A stretch of 64,000 bases of DNA, taken from NCBI GenBank assembly GCA_039621445.1, contig CP154955.1, positions 57,196,619 to 57,260,618 on the forward strand, written 5' to 3'. Source of the stretch: Euglena gracilis. Taxonomy: Eukaryota; Euglenida; Euglenophyceae; Euglenales. The position numbers and the translations under genes are program-made. Below are positions 10,465 to 20,134 of this stretch, piece after piece. The notes beneath the pieces were generated by a model. That model ran no database searches. It saw only the letters and a program-made list of their open reading frames with translations, and was not told where the DNA came from. Numbering within the stretch: the first letter of the stretch is position 1; each line of letters opens with the position of its first letter.

Positions 10465-10845
10465 CCCCCCGAGCACTCGAACAGTTTCATATGTCGCGCG
10501 ATTTGCGCACAAAGAAAAGTCGGTAGACAAAGATGAGGTTATTTTTGTTGCCGGGGGGGGGGTCCGGGGGGGCGTAAGCCCCCCCCCGGGCACTCGAACA
10601 GTTTCATATGTCGCGCGATTTGCGCACAAAAAAAGTCGGTAGACAAAAATGACGTTATTTTTGTTGCCGGGGGGGTGTCCGGGGGGGCGGGAGCCCCCCC
10701 CGGCACTCGAACAGTTTCATATGTCGCGCGATTTGCGCACAAAAAAAGTCGGTAGACAAAGATGAGGTTATTTTTGTTGCCGGGGGGGTCCGGGGGGGGG
10801 CGGGAGCCCCCCCAGGGCACTCGAACAGTTTCATACATCGCGCGG
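10465..10845. repeat. Tandem ~115-bp units with GCCGGGGG/CCCCGG hairpins
   Basis: A little over three units carry CTCGAACAGTTTCATATGTCGCGCGATTTGCGCACAAA, then GTCGGTAGACAAAGATGAGG and TTGCCGGGGGG followed by a C run. They are clearly related to the units at 9530-9900 but form a separate, more homogeneous subfamily. Confidence 0.85.
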
Positions 10846-11036
10846 TCAAAAAACGCTCATTTTTGGCTCAAAAACAGGTTTTCCGGGTCTGGGTGACCAA
10901 AAACCATGGTTTCGGACAAGAATTTTTTTCAGATTTTTCGCTTTTTTTTGCTCCGTTTTGGACCCAAATACCGAAAACCACTCAAATTCGGCCGGGTGCG
11001 GTTGCCAAAAAACATTTTTTCGGGCAAAAAAAGTTT

Positions 11037-11215
11037 TGGGGGTATGGGGGGGTATGGGGGTGGTATGTGAGTGGTATGGGGTATGGGGTATGGGGGTGGT
11101 ATGGAGGTGGTATGGGGGTGGTGTGGGGGTGGTATGGGGGTGGTATGGGGGTGGTATGGGGGTGGTATGGGGTATGGGGGTGGTATGGGGGCCCCACTTT
11201 GTGCCATGACTCAAG
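11037..11215. repeat. Third TATGGGGGTGG minisatellite block
   Basis: Roughly fifteen GGGGGTGGTATG units end at GGGGCCCCACTTTGTGCCATGACTC. This is the same boundary phrase seen at 10207, and the reverse complement of those at 9222 and 9288. Confidence 0.85.
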
Positions 11216-11399
11216 CAGTTGGCCAAAAATACCGTTCCCCCCCCCCAAATTTTTGAATTATTTGGCAGCCGGAACCCAGGTTCTGGGTGAATTCAGGGAA
11301 AAAAGGGAATTTTTGCGGCGCGCGTGCCAATTTTTACCGCCTATCGGAGTTCAAATCTTCAAATCTTTGACTTGCCCTTTTGGGCTAATGAAACATAAA

Positions 11400-11577
11400 A
11401 CAACAGAATACGAAGACCACCTGTGAAAAGAGAAGGCAGATCCGAGAGAAGACAGGCTGTTCCTAATTCTGCAATTTGTGTTCCAGAACGTGGAATAGTA
11501 CTATCTAGCATGGCATTGTACATTCTGCAGTCTGCTGCTATGCACAGTGCCGTGTTCATGCTGCCTGGTACACACTT
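11400..11577 (-). repeat. Detached copy of the element A LTR outer region
   Basis: The segment from ACCACCTGTGAAAAGAGAAGGCAGATCC to CTGCCTGGTACACA closely matches 7133-7294 and has the same orientation. It lies directly upstream of the plus-strand coding remains of element C, but an LTR in this orientation should serve a minus-strand element. It is therefore probably not the LTR of C. It may be the rim of an older A-family insertion, or a module shared by several elements. Confidence 0.6.
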
Positions 11578-11579
11578 AC

Positions 11580-12055
11580 CTGTGATCGAGAAAAATCCGG
11601 TTGAAATTGAAGGCTATGAATACGCTGAACCAGCGTCACATGCGACACATGTCAGACAGGTTTGTGCACGACCTGTAGGGGTAGTGCCTGCAGGTGCAGG
11701 GCTGGTTTCATCAAATGCAGTGGCAACGCATCAATTGGTGAAAAACCTGGTAGCTCCAAATTTTTCTAGAAAGCCAAAAGACTGGTCGTCCTTTGTGCCT
11801 GATTGGGATCAATATTTTAGGACTTTGGATATTTTGCAAAATGGACATGTGTCTGATTCACTCAAACTTCAGCTTTTTGCAATGACGCTGGACGACACAA
11901 ATAAAAAAGGAATTGCAATTCCGAATGGAATTGAACGGAAAACATCTTTCGCGGAGGAATTTGACAGGATTGACGGGAAGTATGCTGGAACTCAGTCCGA
12001 GTGTGCCAGACCTCATAAGAGGTCGTGCACAGCCTTCCGTAAAGAAAAGAGCTTT
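11580..12055 (+). pseudogene. Gag-like remnant of element C
   Basis: The open frame contains NFSRKPKDWSSFVPDWDQYF and then a stretch rich in Leu/Lys/Gln. This resembles the tryptophan-bearing capsid core of Ty3/Gypsy Gag proteins. No zinc knuckle follows; the frame runs straight towards methyltransferase motif I about 60 bases later, in another frame. The nominal ATG at 11423 lies inside the LTR-like repeat, so the true start is unclear. The Gag assignment is inference from motif style and position. Confidence 0.5.
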
Positions 12056-12056
12056 G

Positions 12057-12560
12057 TGACTTTTTTGCGGTAAAGGCTCGGTTGGGGATTGCTTGAGAGA
12101 GCAGGGGTTTAAGGTTGTGGCAGTGGACATAAACCCCAGATTTAACCCAACCCACTGTGCAAATATTTTGGAGTGAAGATATTGGAGGTACCCCCCCCCA
12201 GATATTTTCAGATCATCGCTGCGGGGGTGCCCTGTACAGAATATAGCTTGGCCAAAATATTGGGAGTCAGACATTTGGAGGGGGCAGATCGGCTGGTCAA
12301 AAAAACTTTAGAGATTGTCGAATATTTCAAGCCAAAATTGTGGCGGATTGAATGTCCCCGTCATGGGCTTTTACGAAAAAGACCCTGTGTTCTAAATTTG
12401 ACTTTTGCCGACGTTGATTATTGTCAATTTTCAGATTGGGGATATCAAAAGCCCACCCGAATCTGGGGGAGCGAAAATCTAAGCAAGCTACAAAACAAAC
12501 TCTGTGATGGCCAGACCTGCCCGAATTTGATTCCTGGGGGGAGGAGTCACCGAGAATAGT
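12057..12560 (+). pseudogene. C5-type DNA methyltransferase domain of element C, frameshifted
   Basis: Two frames together give the order of a cytosine-5 DNA methyltransferase. In 12060-12173 the frame reads LFCGKGSVGDC (motif I, S-adenosylmethionine binding) followed by VVAVDINP. After a TGA at 12174 the next frame gives AAGVPCTEYSLAK (motif IV, with the Pro-Cys that supplies the catalytic cysteine). It then reads WRIECPRHGLL (motif VI region; the usual ENP reads ECP) and GYQKPTRIWGS. The PC-T-E-[YF]-S form differs from the PCQ form of classic eukaryotic DNMTs and resembles phage or prokaryote-like enzymes. Homology to the copy at 15.3-15.8 kb is strong. The frame breaks make activity of this copy unlikely. 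Confidence 0.8.
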
Positions 12561-12565
12561 TGGGA

Positions 12566-13100
12566 GGATATGGAATGACAGTTGGTACTCAGAAAAAATT
12601 GAGGATGCCCAAACAACTGGTGGAGTATTTTTTAACCGTGTTGGAACGAAAAAGCGGATATCGCAAGGAGGATTATGCTGTTAGGAAAGTTTGTATGGAG
12701 GAAATTGAGAAGGAAAATTTCGGGTTAAGGCGGAACGGGATTGTTTTGCAACCAGCCAAAATGCCAGGTGTGAAAAGTTTTACGGGGAGGATGATGATGC
12801 CATGAAAATGCATTGGGGGGCAGAGGAAACGTTGTGGATGAACCCCCACTGGACTTTGTGGCCTGAGGTGGCTGAAAAATTGCAAAATTACAATTGTCGG
12901 GCAATTTGTATTTGCCAAGACTGGAATAGGAGGTGGGTGATAAATGTGGTGGTTACGGCTGTCAAAAAGATTTGCTTTCCCAAGGGAACAAAGTTGTTTG
13001 AGGCTGATGGGAGGACTTTGAGGGGTACCAGTTGGGTGGTGTGGGCATTGTTGATCGATAGAAGGCAACCCTCCCAGGGGGGGGGGGGGCAGCCCCACGG
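12566..13100 (+). pseudogene. NPPW-type domain of element C
   Basis: Two overlapping frames encode a segment ending in LWMNPHWTLWPEVAEKL, then ICICQDWN and GTSWVVWALL. The same layout of an LW-NPP[WYF] motif, an amphipathic helix and a [IV]-x-P-x-W strand recurs in elements B, D, E and the DIRS element F. The Asn-Pro-Pro-aromatic motif is typical of amino-methyltransferases such as Dam-like N6-adenine enzymes, and a Dam-like domain is known at the end of DIRS polyproteins. Here the second Pro is His and the frame is broken. Catalytic function is not shown. Confidence 0.6.
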
Positions 13101-13109
13101 AAGAAAAAA

Positions 13110-13800
13110 TTGGTGCGGCTGAAAAAAAGAAAGTTGAGGGGGACGAAAACTCGGGGAGGATCGAAGAAACTTGGGAAGGACAGACAACTGCTGTTAAAAA
13201 CCCAGATTAAGTTGGCAAATGGGGAGGAAAAAACGCCCAGAATTTTGATTGCCACGGGGGCTGAAGCAAGCCTCATACGACAAGGGTTGATAGGGGACCA
13301 CCTAATGTATCCTGCTAAGGACCCGTTAAGGTTTGGAACTGCCAATGGGCAAACTTTGGCGGGGGGAGCAGGTGTGCAAAGGTGAAAATGATCCTACAAC
13401 AAAATTGGAACGACGAAAAGGAAATGGAGAACGTGGAATATGAGGTTGAATTTTATGAGGCAAACATCAAAGCTGATGCCATTTTTTCTTACCCATGGCT
13501 GACGGAGGCAAAACTGGGAATTTTTCCACACCACAATGCGCTGGTGAAAGACAGCCCCGACCTGATTTTTTTGCGGGGTGTTGAAAAACAGAGGGGTCCG
13601 CAAAAAATTCATGACGATCATGACGAAAGTGATGACAAATTTTTTTCAATGCACAATGTGACTGTGGCAGACGGGTCTTCGTTTGTGTTGCAAAAAAATG
13701 GTCTTTGTTTGCCTTTGGAAGGGTTGGACCAGGAATTGCAATTTTTGGGCGACGAAGACCTGGTGGAGGTTGCCACAAATTTGGAGGGAAGTGACCCCCC
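13110..13800 (+). pseudogene. Retropepsin region of element C
   Basis: The first frame (13110-13385) reads TRILIATGAEASLI-like sequence in which the catalytic Asp of the usual DTGA is Ala. The next frame (from 13382) supplies the second half, with YEANIKADAIFSYPWL and LGIFPHHNAL. The D copy at 16.05-16.35 kb has INALIDTGADVNLV and VEAIIGFPWL at the same places, which confirms the family. The lost aspartate and the frame break make this copy inactive. Its role would have been to cleave the Gag-Pol precursor. Confidence 0.7.
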
Positions 13801-13829
13801 AGTGCAAGTTATCAACCGAATGATAATTG

Positions 13830-14545
13830 CAAGGGAGGGGGAGGACAAAAAAAGAGGAGGAACGGGTAGTCAAGTTGAGGGAACAAGTTTTGCAAGATTA
13901 CAGGGGGACGGTGTTTCGGTCATCGCCATTTCCAGACCCCCCCGAAAGAGGACAATATGGTTATGCATACATACCTTTGAAGAAGGGGGCAAAGCCAACC
14001 AGACAGAAGCCTTTTTTAATGCACGGTGAGCGGAAAGAGGCACTTGAAAAAATCGAACAAGACTGGCTTGAAAAAAATTACATTGAGCCAGCCACAGCCA
14101 AGAATTCTGAATGGCTGTCCCAGATTTTTCCAGTTCAAAAAAAATCCAACGACTTTTCTTGGAGGGGGGTGGTGGACCTCAGGGGGCCAAACAGCCAAAC
14201 AAGGCGACGCAACTACCCCCTGCCCAAAATCGAAGACATTTTGGTCAAATATGGTGCAAACCAAATGTTTTCGATGATCGATTTGAAGGAAGCTTTTCAC
14301 CAACAACCTTTACACCCAGAAAGTCGACCCATAACGTGTTGTTTTACCCCCAAAGGCATTTTTCAGTGGAGGGTGTAACGTAATGGGTTTGACGAATGCC
14401 CCCCAGCAATTTCAGCAAATTATCGATGACCGTTTGACACCAGTAAGGAATATCGCCACAGGGTACATAGACGACATACTGGTGGGGACAACGGTCGGGG
14501 AAGGGGAGGATCTAGTGGGGGCACATGAAAAGGAATTGAGGAGGT
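13830..14545 (+). pseudogene. RT N-terminal half of element C
   Basis: The frame 13827-14378 carries a Ty3/Gypsy-type reverse transcriptase fingers and palm region: WLEKNYIEPA, SEWLSQIFPVQKK, VDLRGPN, NYPLPKIEDIL and MFSMIDLKEAFHQ (first catalytic Asp). After a frameshift, 14383 onwards gives GLTNAPQQFQQIIDD and GYIDDILVG, the YxDD active site. Recognisable RT stops near 14545, where the sequence runs into element D. Thumb, RNase H and integrase are absent. Confidence 0.85.
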
Positions 14546-14739
14546 CAACGTTCCCCAAACCATCAAGGGCACAGATGAAACTGCCCCAGCACCTCCAGGG
14601 ATTAAGGTTTTTCGATTCGCCAGGTGAGGTGCGTCAGGACGGCACTTACCACCACACCACGGCAAACCCCAGCACCAGTCCCAGCCCGTTTCTGAAGGTT
14701 TGGGAGGTCGCCCTCCCGGTGTATTTCCCAGGACTATCA

Positions 14740-15140
14740 CGTCCTGGAGGAGTACGTCAGGGAGGTACTTTGACGCCTGGGGGTCCAGCCGGAGGTCGAC
14801 GCCTTTTCTGCCAAAGTAAACCGCAGGTTTGTCCGCTGGTGGGGGCCAGGTAGTAAACGGAGAGAAGATGCCTTCAAACAGGACTGGGGAAGGGAGGTTT
14901 TGTGGATGAACCCACCTTATAAAAAATATGCGAGGTCCTTGAAAAAATGAGGAGGTATCAGGCCCATGCCATCCTGGTGATCCCCAGGTGGCCCGGCAGG
15001 GGGGCAGGCCAGGGGCTTGGCACTGAGCCAAGTCACGTTCCTTCAGGGAACACAAATTTTTGGCAGAGGAGAGGAGTTGTGCCGGGGAACCAAGTGGCCC
15101 ATCAAAGCATTTTTGCCGTGTGGGCACCCAGACCGTTGCA
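14740..15140 (+). pseudogene. NPPY-type domain of element D
   Basis: Joined frames read PEVDAFSAKVNRRF, then REVLWMNPPYKKYA, then AHAILVIPRWPG and IFAVWAP. This is the same domain as in C, B, E and DIRS F, here with an intact NPPY. A one-base shift near 14935 separates the NPPY motif from its helix. The downstream part lies in the same open frame as the C5 methyltransferase that follows, so the two domains were one polypeptide. Confidence 0.6.
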
Positions 15141-15936
15141 CGCTCCAGGAGGTGACACGAAGAGGAAGGGAGAAAAAAACCAGGTTCGGGACACATTTTT
15201 CAGGGCCACCCCAGGAACGGGGGGGGACACAGGGGAATTCAATCCGGCACACCTGGGGCAGGTGGGTAGAGCGGACCAGCCGAGACGGATGCTGGACCTG
15301 TTCTGCGGGACAGGTTCAGTGGCGGACGTCTACCGCAGCCTTGGTTACCAGGTGACATCGGTGGAAGTGGACCCCAGGTGGCGGCCAGACATTTGTGTCG
15401 ACGTTTTAAAAGGGAATTTTAAAAAACACTACCAGCCTGGGGATTTTGATGTGGTGGTGTGCGGGGTCCCCTGCACAGAATTCAGCCTGGCCCTGACCAC
15501 CAGGGAACGAGATTTTCAATTGGCTGATAGGCTGGTGCAGCGGGCCCTGGCCATCCTTCGGTACGTCCGCCCACAGCGGTGGTGGCCGGAAAACTCCCGG
15601 TACGGGTACCTGCGGACCCGCAGGTACATGGCAGGAATCCCGCACGTGGACGTGTACTACTGCCAGTACGCTGACTGTGGCTATCAGAAGCCCACCAGGC
15701 TATGGTGCAGCGCCCATGTCTGGGGTCTCCGGCCACGGGTGTGTGACGGCCAGACCTGCTCCAATCTGGAACGCCCGGTACCTGAAGGGGGACGGAAGGG
15801 ACGGCACAAAATTCGGCACAGCAGCAAAAAACAAAACCTGCCCAGGCACCTGAAAAATAGAATCCCAGAGGCACTCATCCGTGACCTGGCCACAGCACCG
15901 GCACCGGAGGCCCAGGCTTCTGTGTCTCCGGGGTAA
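14947..15936 (+). CDS. C5-type DNA methyltransferase of element D (329-aa open frame)
   Basis: The frame holds a complete-looking methyltransferase core. Motif I is DLFCGTGS at residues 117-124, with VEVDPRW as the acidic cofactor-binding loop after it. Motif IV is VPCTEFS at 174-180, with the presumed catalytic Cys. Motif VI is PENSRYGYL at 214-222, and a conserved GYQKPTRLWCS lies at 246-255. The first ~60 residues belong to the preceding NPPY domain, so the ATG at 14947 is only the first Met of this frame, not a natural start. A Lys/Arg-rich tail and a stop precede the retropepsin. The expected reaction is transfer of methyl to cytosine C5 in DNA; the target sequence cannot be read from sequence. 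It is the better preserved of the two copies. Confidence 0.8.
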   Translation: MRRYQAHAILVIPRWPGRGAGQGLGTEPSHVPSGNTNFWQRRGVVPGNQVAHQSIFAVWAPRPLHAPGGDTKRKGEKNQVRDTFFRATPGTGGDTGEFNPAHLGQVGRADQPRRMLDLFCGTGSVADVYRSLGYQVTSVEVDPRWRPDICVDVLKGNFKKHYQPGDFDVVVCGVPCTEFSLALTTRERDFQLADRLVQRALAILRYVRPQRWWPENSRYGYLRTRRYMAGIPHVDVYYCQYADCGYQKPTRLWCSAHVWGLRPRVCDGQTCSNLERPVPEGGRKGRHKIRHSSKKQNLPRHLKNRIPEALIRDLATAPAPEAQASVSPG

Positions 15937-15939
15937 GAG

Positions 15940-16735
15940 GCTGCCCAACGTGGGGTGCCCTCGGTCTTGCTCCTGCAGGTTGGGCAGGGTGCCAGGGAAC
16001 GGCAGCTGCTGATGCGGGTGCAGGCCAGGGGGGCCAGAGGGACAGACCCACTTCATCAACGCCCTCATTGACACAGGGGCAGATGTGAACCTGGTCCGAA
16101 AAGGCGTGCGACCCAGCACATACCTCCTGCCTACCCCCAAACCCCTGTCCCTAGTGACGGCTAGTGGAGCCAAGATGGAAGGGGGGGTACGGTAGGCAAC
16201 CCTGGACCTGGTCCTCCGTCGGACGGGGGCCTGGGTCAAGGGGAGGGGGCCCTGTGGACTGCCCCAGCCACCTTCTATGAGGCCGACATCCACGTGGAGG
16301 CCATCATCGGCTTCCCGTGGCTGGAGGAAAAACAGCTCGGGGTGTTTCCACATCTCCGAGCCTTGGCATTGAGGGGAGAGCAGGTGGTCCTCCTTCCGGG
16401 ACATGATGCGGAGGGTGAGCAAGTTCAGCCAGCAGCCCATAAAAAGGCACAAAAGCGAGTGGGAAACCTGAATACGGTTGAAAAAGACAGAGCACAGCGG
16501 CTTGCTTTGCCAAAGGCAGCCCTGGGGGAGGACACCGAGGAATCTGAGTGGGAGGAAAAACTTCTGCACGACGATGAGGCGACCCAGGAGGCCGTAGCCA
16601 AGGAACTCCAGCGGGCAGCCCGGGAGGTTGAGGGACCGGCAGCCCAAGGGGTCATCCTTGTTTGCGAGAGGGAACAGGTGACCAGCCAGCGGGCTGAGGA
16701 GCTCCGGGCAGCCCTCCGAAGGGATTAAAAGGGGG
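15940..16735 (+). pseudogene. Retropepsin and downstream linker of element D
   Basis: Around 16050-16100 one frame reads INALIDTGADVNLVRKGV, with the DTGA active site of a retroviral-type aspartic protease. After frame changes, 16270-16350 gives FYEADIHVEAIIGFPWL and QLGVFPHLRAL, matching the second half of the protease in C. The open frame 16294-16728 continues into a Glu/Arg-rich linker. Frames are broken between the two protease halves. No RT follows. Confidence 0.65.
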
Positions 16736-16739
16736 AGGT

Positions 16740-17300
16740 TCTCCGGGACAGAATTTGGGAGGAAAGAATCGTTCGAGGGCATCTGGCGGAAGGTAAAATC
16801 GAAATAAAACCGGGATCTCTGGCAAAAAAAAGAGGCCCATCTGCGGACTATTTGCTGACCCGGTAAACGCAACACCGGTGGTGGGGTAACCGAGTCCACC
16901 GACCAGTGGCACAGCCAACTGGATTTGAAGAGTTCAGGGGAGTGAGGCTAAATACAGAAGAAAGAGTCCGTGAGAGGTGCGGGGGCAGGTAAAGAGGGGT
17001 GAGCTTAGCGAAAAGATCTCGACATGCTGCGGGTGCACAGGCGATTTGTAAGCCTGTTCTCGACCTCCGCAATTCGGATTAGTCATTGAGATCTGGATTG
17101 GGTGGACGGGCCCTTCGTTTCCTACTGCACCAGGTTCTGGTCAGGAGGTCCGCTTGAAGAGGTTGTATGGTGGACCTGGCTGGCACTTGGCTTGAGGTCC
17201 CTCACGGGGGTTTAGCCCCCCTTCGATTGTGTGTGACTTCTGCACCTCCATGGTGGCTGTCCGGAGAGAGTTCTCGGCTTTTGGTATTCCATTTCGGGTG
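16740..17300. other. Intergenic stretch between element D and the LINE fragment
   Basis: No motif, repeat or long credible frame was recognised. The first ~120 bases continue in a Lys/Arg/Glu-rich frame that may be the last trace of element D. Residual long open frames on the minus strand mirror element D and are not supported. Confidence 0.4.
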
Positions 17301-18521
17301 TTTGGTGCTCAGCTTCGGGGCTATGAAGTACAGTAGGGTTTATGAGATTCAAGGAGGCAATGGACAGCGAGCTCTTCGGGGAATTGTCCCCAAACCAATT
17401 GTCGTCCAACCGCCCGGACCAGAGTCATGCTTATTCCTTGCCAACAGTTCCCCTCGACGCCCCTCCTCTCCCAGGCGTCGTGTTGGCCTGCTAGCAGCTT
17501 GATGCAGTTACCAACAAAGGTGATCGCACCATCCCCCATGCCACCATAACAGTCCAAGACAAAGGGTATGAATGTCCGGCCTCTGCGTTGGCAACCATCT
17601 CCATACTTCTTTATCTTGTCCTGCTCTTGTTCCTCATGCCACCTGCCAATATGAAGGCGCAGGTGGGTGACGAATGGTGACGTCGATGGCTGCCGGGCCG
17701 TTTGCATCGTACCTGATGACGAATACGTCGCCTGGTCGTCAGCCATCAGGGGCACTTTCTTCCCTTCTGGCTGGGAAGCCTGCACGCTGCGCGAGCCCGA
17801 TGATGTGTGATTGCACCGCATTGTGCCGCCGGACAATGTTGTTTTTGTGGCAGCACACAAAGTGGTGGCCTCTAACACCTGTGGGGTTGTGGCATCTTGG
17901 GCAGGCAGGTGGGCTGTCCGTAGCGCTGACCACCGGGGCACCCAGACACCAGTGGACGATCACCTGAAATTCTCTGGTGGGAATCGGTGCTTTGTTCGAG
18001 GCACACGGTGTCATTGAGGCCCATGCCATGGCATGTGGCTTCATCTGGCAGGAGAACTTCAATTTTTCCGTCCCTTCCAAGGCGGCGTGCAGCCTCTGCT
18101 GTCGTGCTTCAGCGCAAGCATTTCCCCAGAAGCGCTGTGTCAGCATCTCGGGTGTCAACAATTCGTGTCAACAGGGGTCATCACAGAAGGATGCAGCGGA
18201 CGTTGGCCAGGAGCAGCTTCCTTTGATGGCTCCTGCTGTCTCCGCGAAGTCGATGGGGAGTAGCGGAACAGAGCAGAAGGCTGGGAGGTCAAGGATCCGA
18301 TCCCCTCGAATAACGAAATCCAGAGTTGCTGCCCATCTGGCGTTCACTCTCTCGACAACTGGGTCGCGTATAGCCAAACCCCCCAATCGAACCGGGAGTG
18401 TGGCTTGAACCCATTGTGGGTCATCCAGTGGTCGTCCGCTGATGATGCTCATTGTATTCCGCACGGTTTGCTGACCGCTTACCTTATCAACTGCCGAACT
18501 GACTATTTTATTCCAATTCAA
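17300..18521 (-). pseudogene. 3' end of a non-LTR (LINE) retrotransposon ORF2
   Basis: Read right to left, broken frames give an RT-distal segment with SGRPLDDPQWVQATLPVRLG and GLAIRDP. A Cys/His segment follows (CPRCHNPTGVRGHHFVCC, then RRHNAVQSHI). Next comes RRPGDVFVI with PAAIDVTI, and finally KIKKYGDGC with FIPFVLDCYGGMG. This order, a zinc finger followed by a restriction-endonuclease-like segment, is that of LINEs with a C-terminal nuclease, which nicks DNA for target-primed reverse transcription. At least two frameshifts are needed. The RT catalytic core is missing on the 5' side, where the sequence meets element E. Confidence 0.7.
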
Positions 18522-18829
18522 ACTTTTCCCCGCATACTGCTGGCTCTGGTGTTATGTATTCACATTGATTTGCGTTTACGTCTTTGGGACAATTGGGATA
18601 TCAAGAAAATTGGGAATCCGAGGATTTCAATAAAAACAAAAGAATACTCTGAGACGTCCAACGTTGGTCGCAGAGGTTTGTTGTTCCAAGCGTCCAAGAC
18701 GTCTTCGAGGAGACTGATCATTGTTTCACTGGTTGTTGCAGTTCCAGAAGTTGGTCTTCTGAAGGCAAGGTTAAACGAGTTGCTGGTGCATAACAACATC
18801 TTCAACAGGAAGTTGACATTGAGGCTGTG

Positions 18830-19745
18830 GTGAACAAGTTCACTGTGGAGAATTTGTCAACAGTTGCAACACTGGTTACTTGGTTGTTGAAGCTGCAATT
18901 CCTCTTGCTGTCCAGAACCAGATCCTGGTGGAGGCGAGATCTTCATCATCTTGCTGACCTGGTCCTGAACCCAGTGGTTGGTTTTCTGTTATGGTTTGTT
19001 CAGTTTTGTTTGTCTCTTTGGGTTGGCCAGTGTGTCTCCCAGTATTCAGTTTTCAGAGCCAGTGGTTGAGGTTTTTGAAAGTGATCTGCAGAATTGTCTT
19101 CCATTGAAGATTTGGAAAGAAGGTTGCAAGAGTTGGAAATCAAATCAGCCAGCAGCAGACAGTCTGTGTTTACCTCTGTGAACCCCATCACCCAGGTTGA
19201 AACATTTCTGAAGCAAATTGTGGAACCAAATTGCAGCAACACCCCCTGTGAAACTGCCAGAGTTTGATGGTGCAAATTGGCCAGAGTTTTTGAAAGATTT
19301 TGGCAGGTGGTTGAGGTTACCTGGTGCTGTTGCATTTGGAAATGTCCAGGACAAGGATTGGCTGTTGGAATGTTGCACCCCCAAGGTGAACAAACTGGTT
19401 GAAAAAGTTATGGAAGAGAATGATGGTTTTGAAAAAGCGCTTTTGGAAGTTGCAAGATTGTTCCCAACACTGGAAAATGACATGACTTTGAGATCCGTAT
19501 TGAGAAATTGCCAGCACTTTCACAGAACCCAGAACCCCAAGGCGTCAAAAAACTTTTCATTGAGTTGGACAATTTGATGGCCAGGTTGAGCCCCCAGGCC
19601 ATGAGTGAACAGGAAAGGTTTCTGGTTTTGCTGAGAAAATTACACCACAGAATGTATGCAGACATAAGGGCAGACAGATTTTACAAACATCGTACTCAGA
19701 CATTCACCGATTTGAGGAAAAGAGTTTTGGAATCAAAGTTCTGAA
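18830..19745 (+). pseudogene. Gag remnant of element E
   Basis: Three frames in succession form one Gag-like protein. A helical N-terminal part (about 19080-19180 reads EDLERRLQELEIKSASS) is followed by PPVKLPEFDGANWPEFLKDF with tryptophans spaced as in Gypsy capsids. An Arg/Leu/Lys-rich helical part (19508-19744) includes SEQERFLVLLRKLHHRMYAD. Frame changes near 19260 and 19520 disrupt it. The start codon is not identifiable. Confidence 0.6.
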
Positions 19746-19899
19746 GATTGGTTGGAGAGGAATTTGCTGAAAAAAAGAAAATATCAGACCCCTGATTAAA
19801 AGACCCCCTGACCAATCAGAAAAAGTTGGTGAAAGTGTCCCAGAATCTGGAAAAGGTGGAAAATGAGATGCAAAAGGAAAAGGCAAATGCAAGGGTGAA

Positions 19900-20110
19900 A
19901 GAAAAGTTGATGAAACCCCAGCCCCACGATCTGGAGCCACAAATTTCTGTCGATTTTGTCACAAAAAAGGGCATTATGAAGACAGATGTTGATCAAAAGA
20001 AAAGTTTGAGAAAAGGAAGGCCACAGCCCAGAAGGGGGCAGGCAAAGGGACCCCTTCGGTTCAACCCCAGGGAGTGCAAACCCAGGCTACCCCCCCCCCC
20101 CGGGTGAAAA
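19900..20110 (+). pseudogene. Nucleocapsid zinc knuckle of element E
   Basis: The segment 19948-19989 encodes CRFCHKKGHYEDRC, a perfect CX2CX4HX4C knuckle for binding element RNA. It is followed at once by an in-frame TGA (19990-19992). Beyond the stop the same frame continues Lys/Gln/Pro-rich. The stop may be a CGA-to-TGA change or the ancestral gag end; neither can be decided here. Confidence 0.75.
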
Positions 20111-20134
20111 CCCCAAGAAGAGAGAAGTCATGCT

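Noticed and set aside
9163-10629. Minus-strand frames of 260-268 codons rich in Pro, His and Thr
   Set aside because: They are direct translations of the G-rich minisatellites and hairpin units; no non-repeat coding core exists.
9225-11215. CRISPR-like array because of regular repeats
   Set aside because: There are no constant-length unique spacers; units are contiguous minisatellites and the setting is eukaryotic retroelements.
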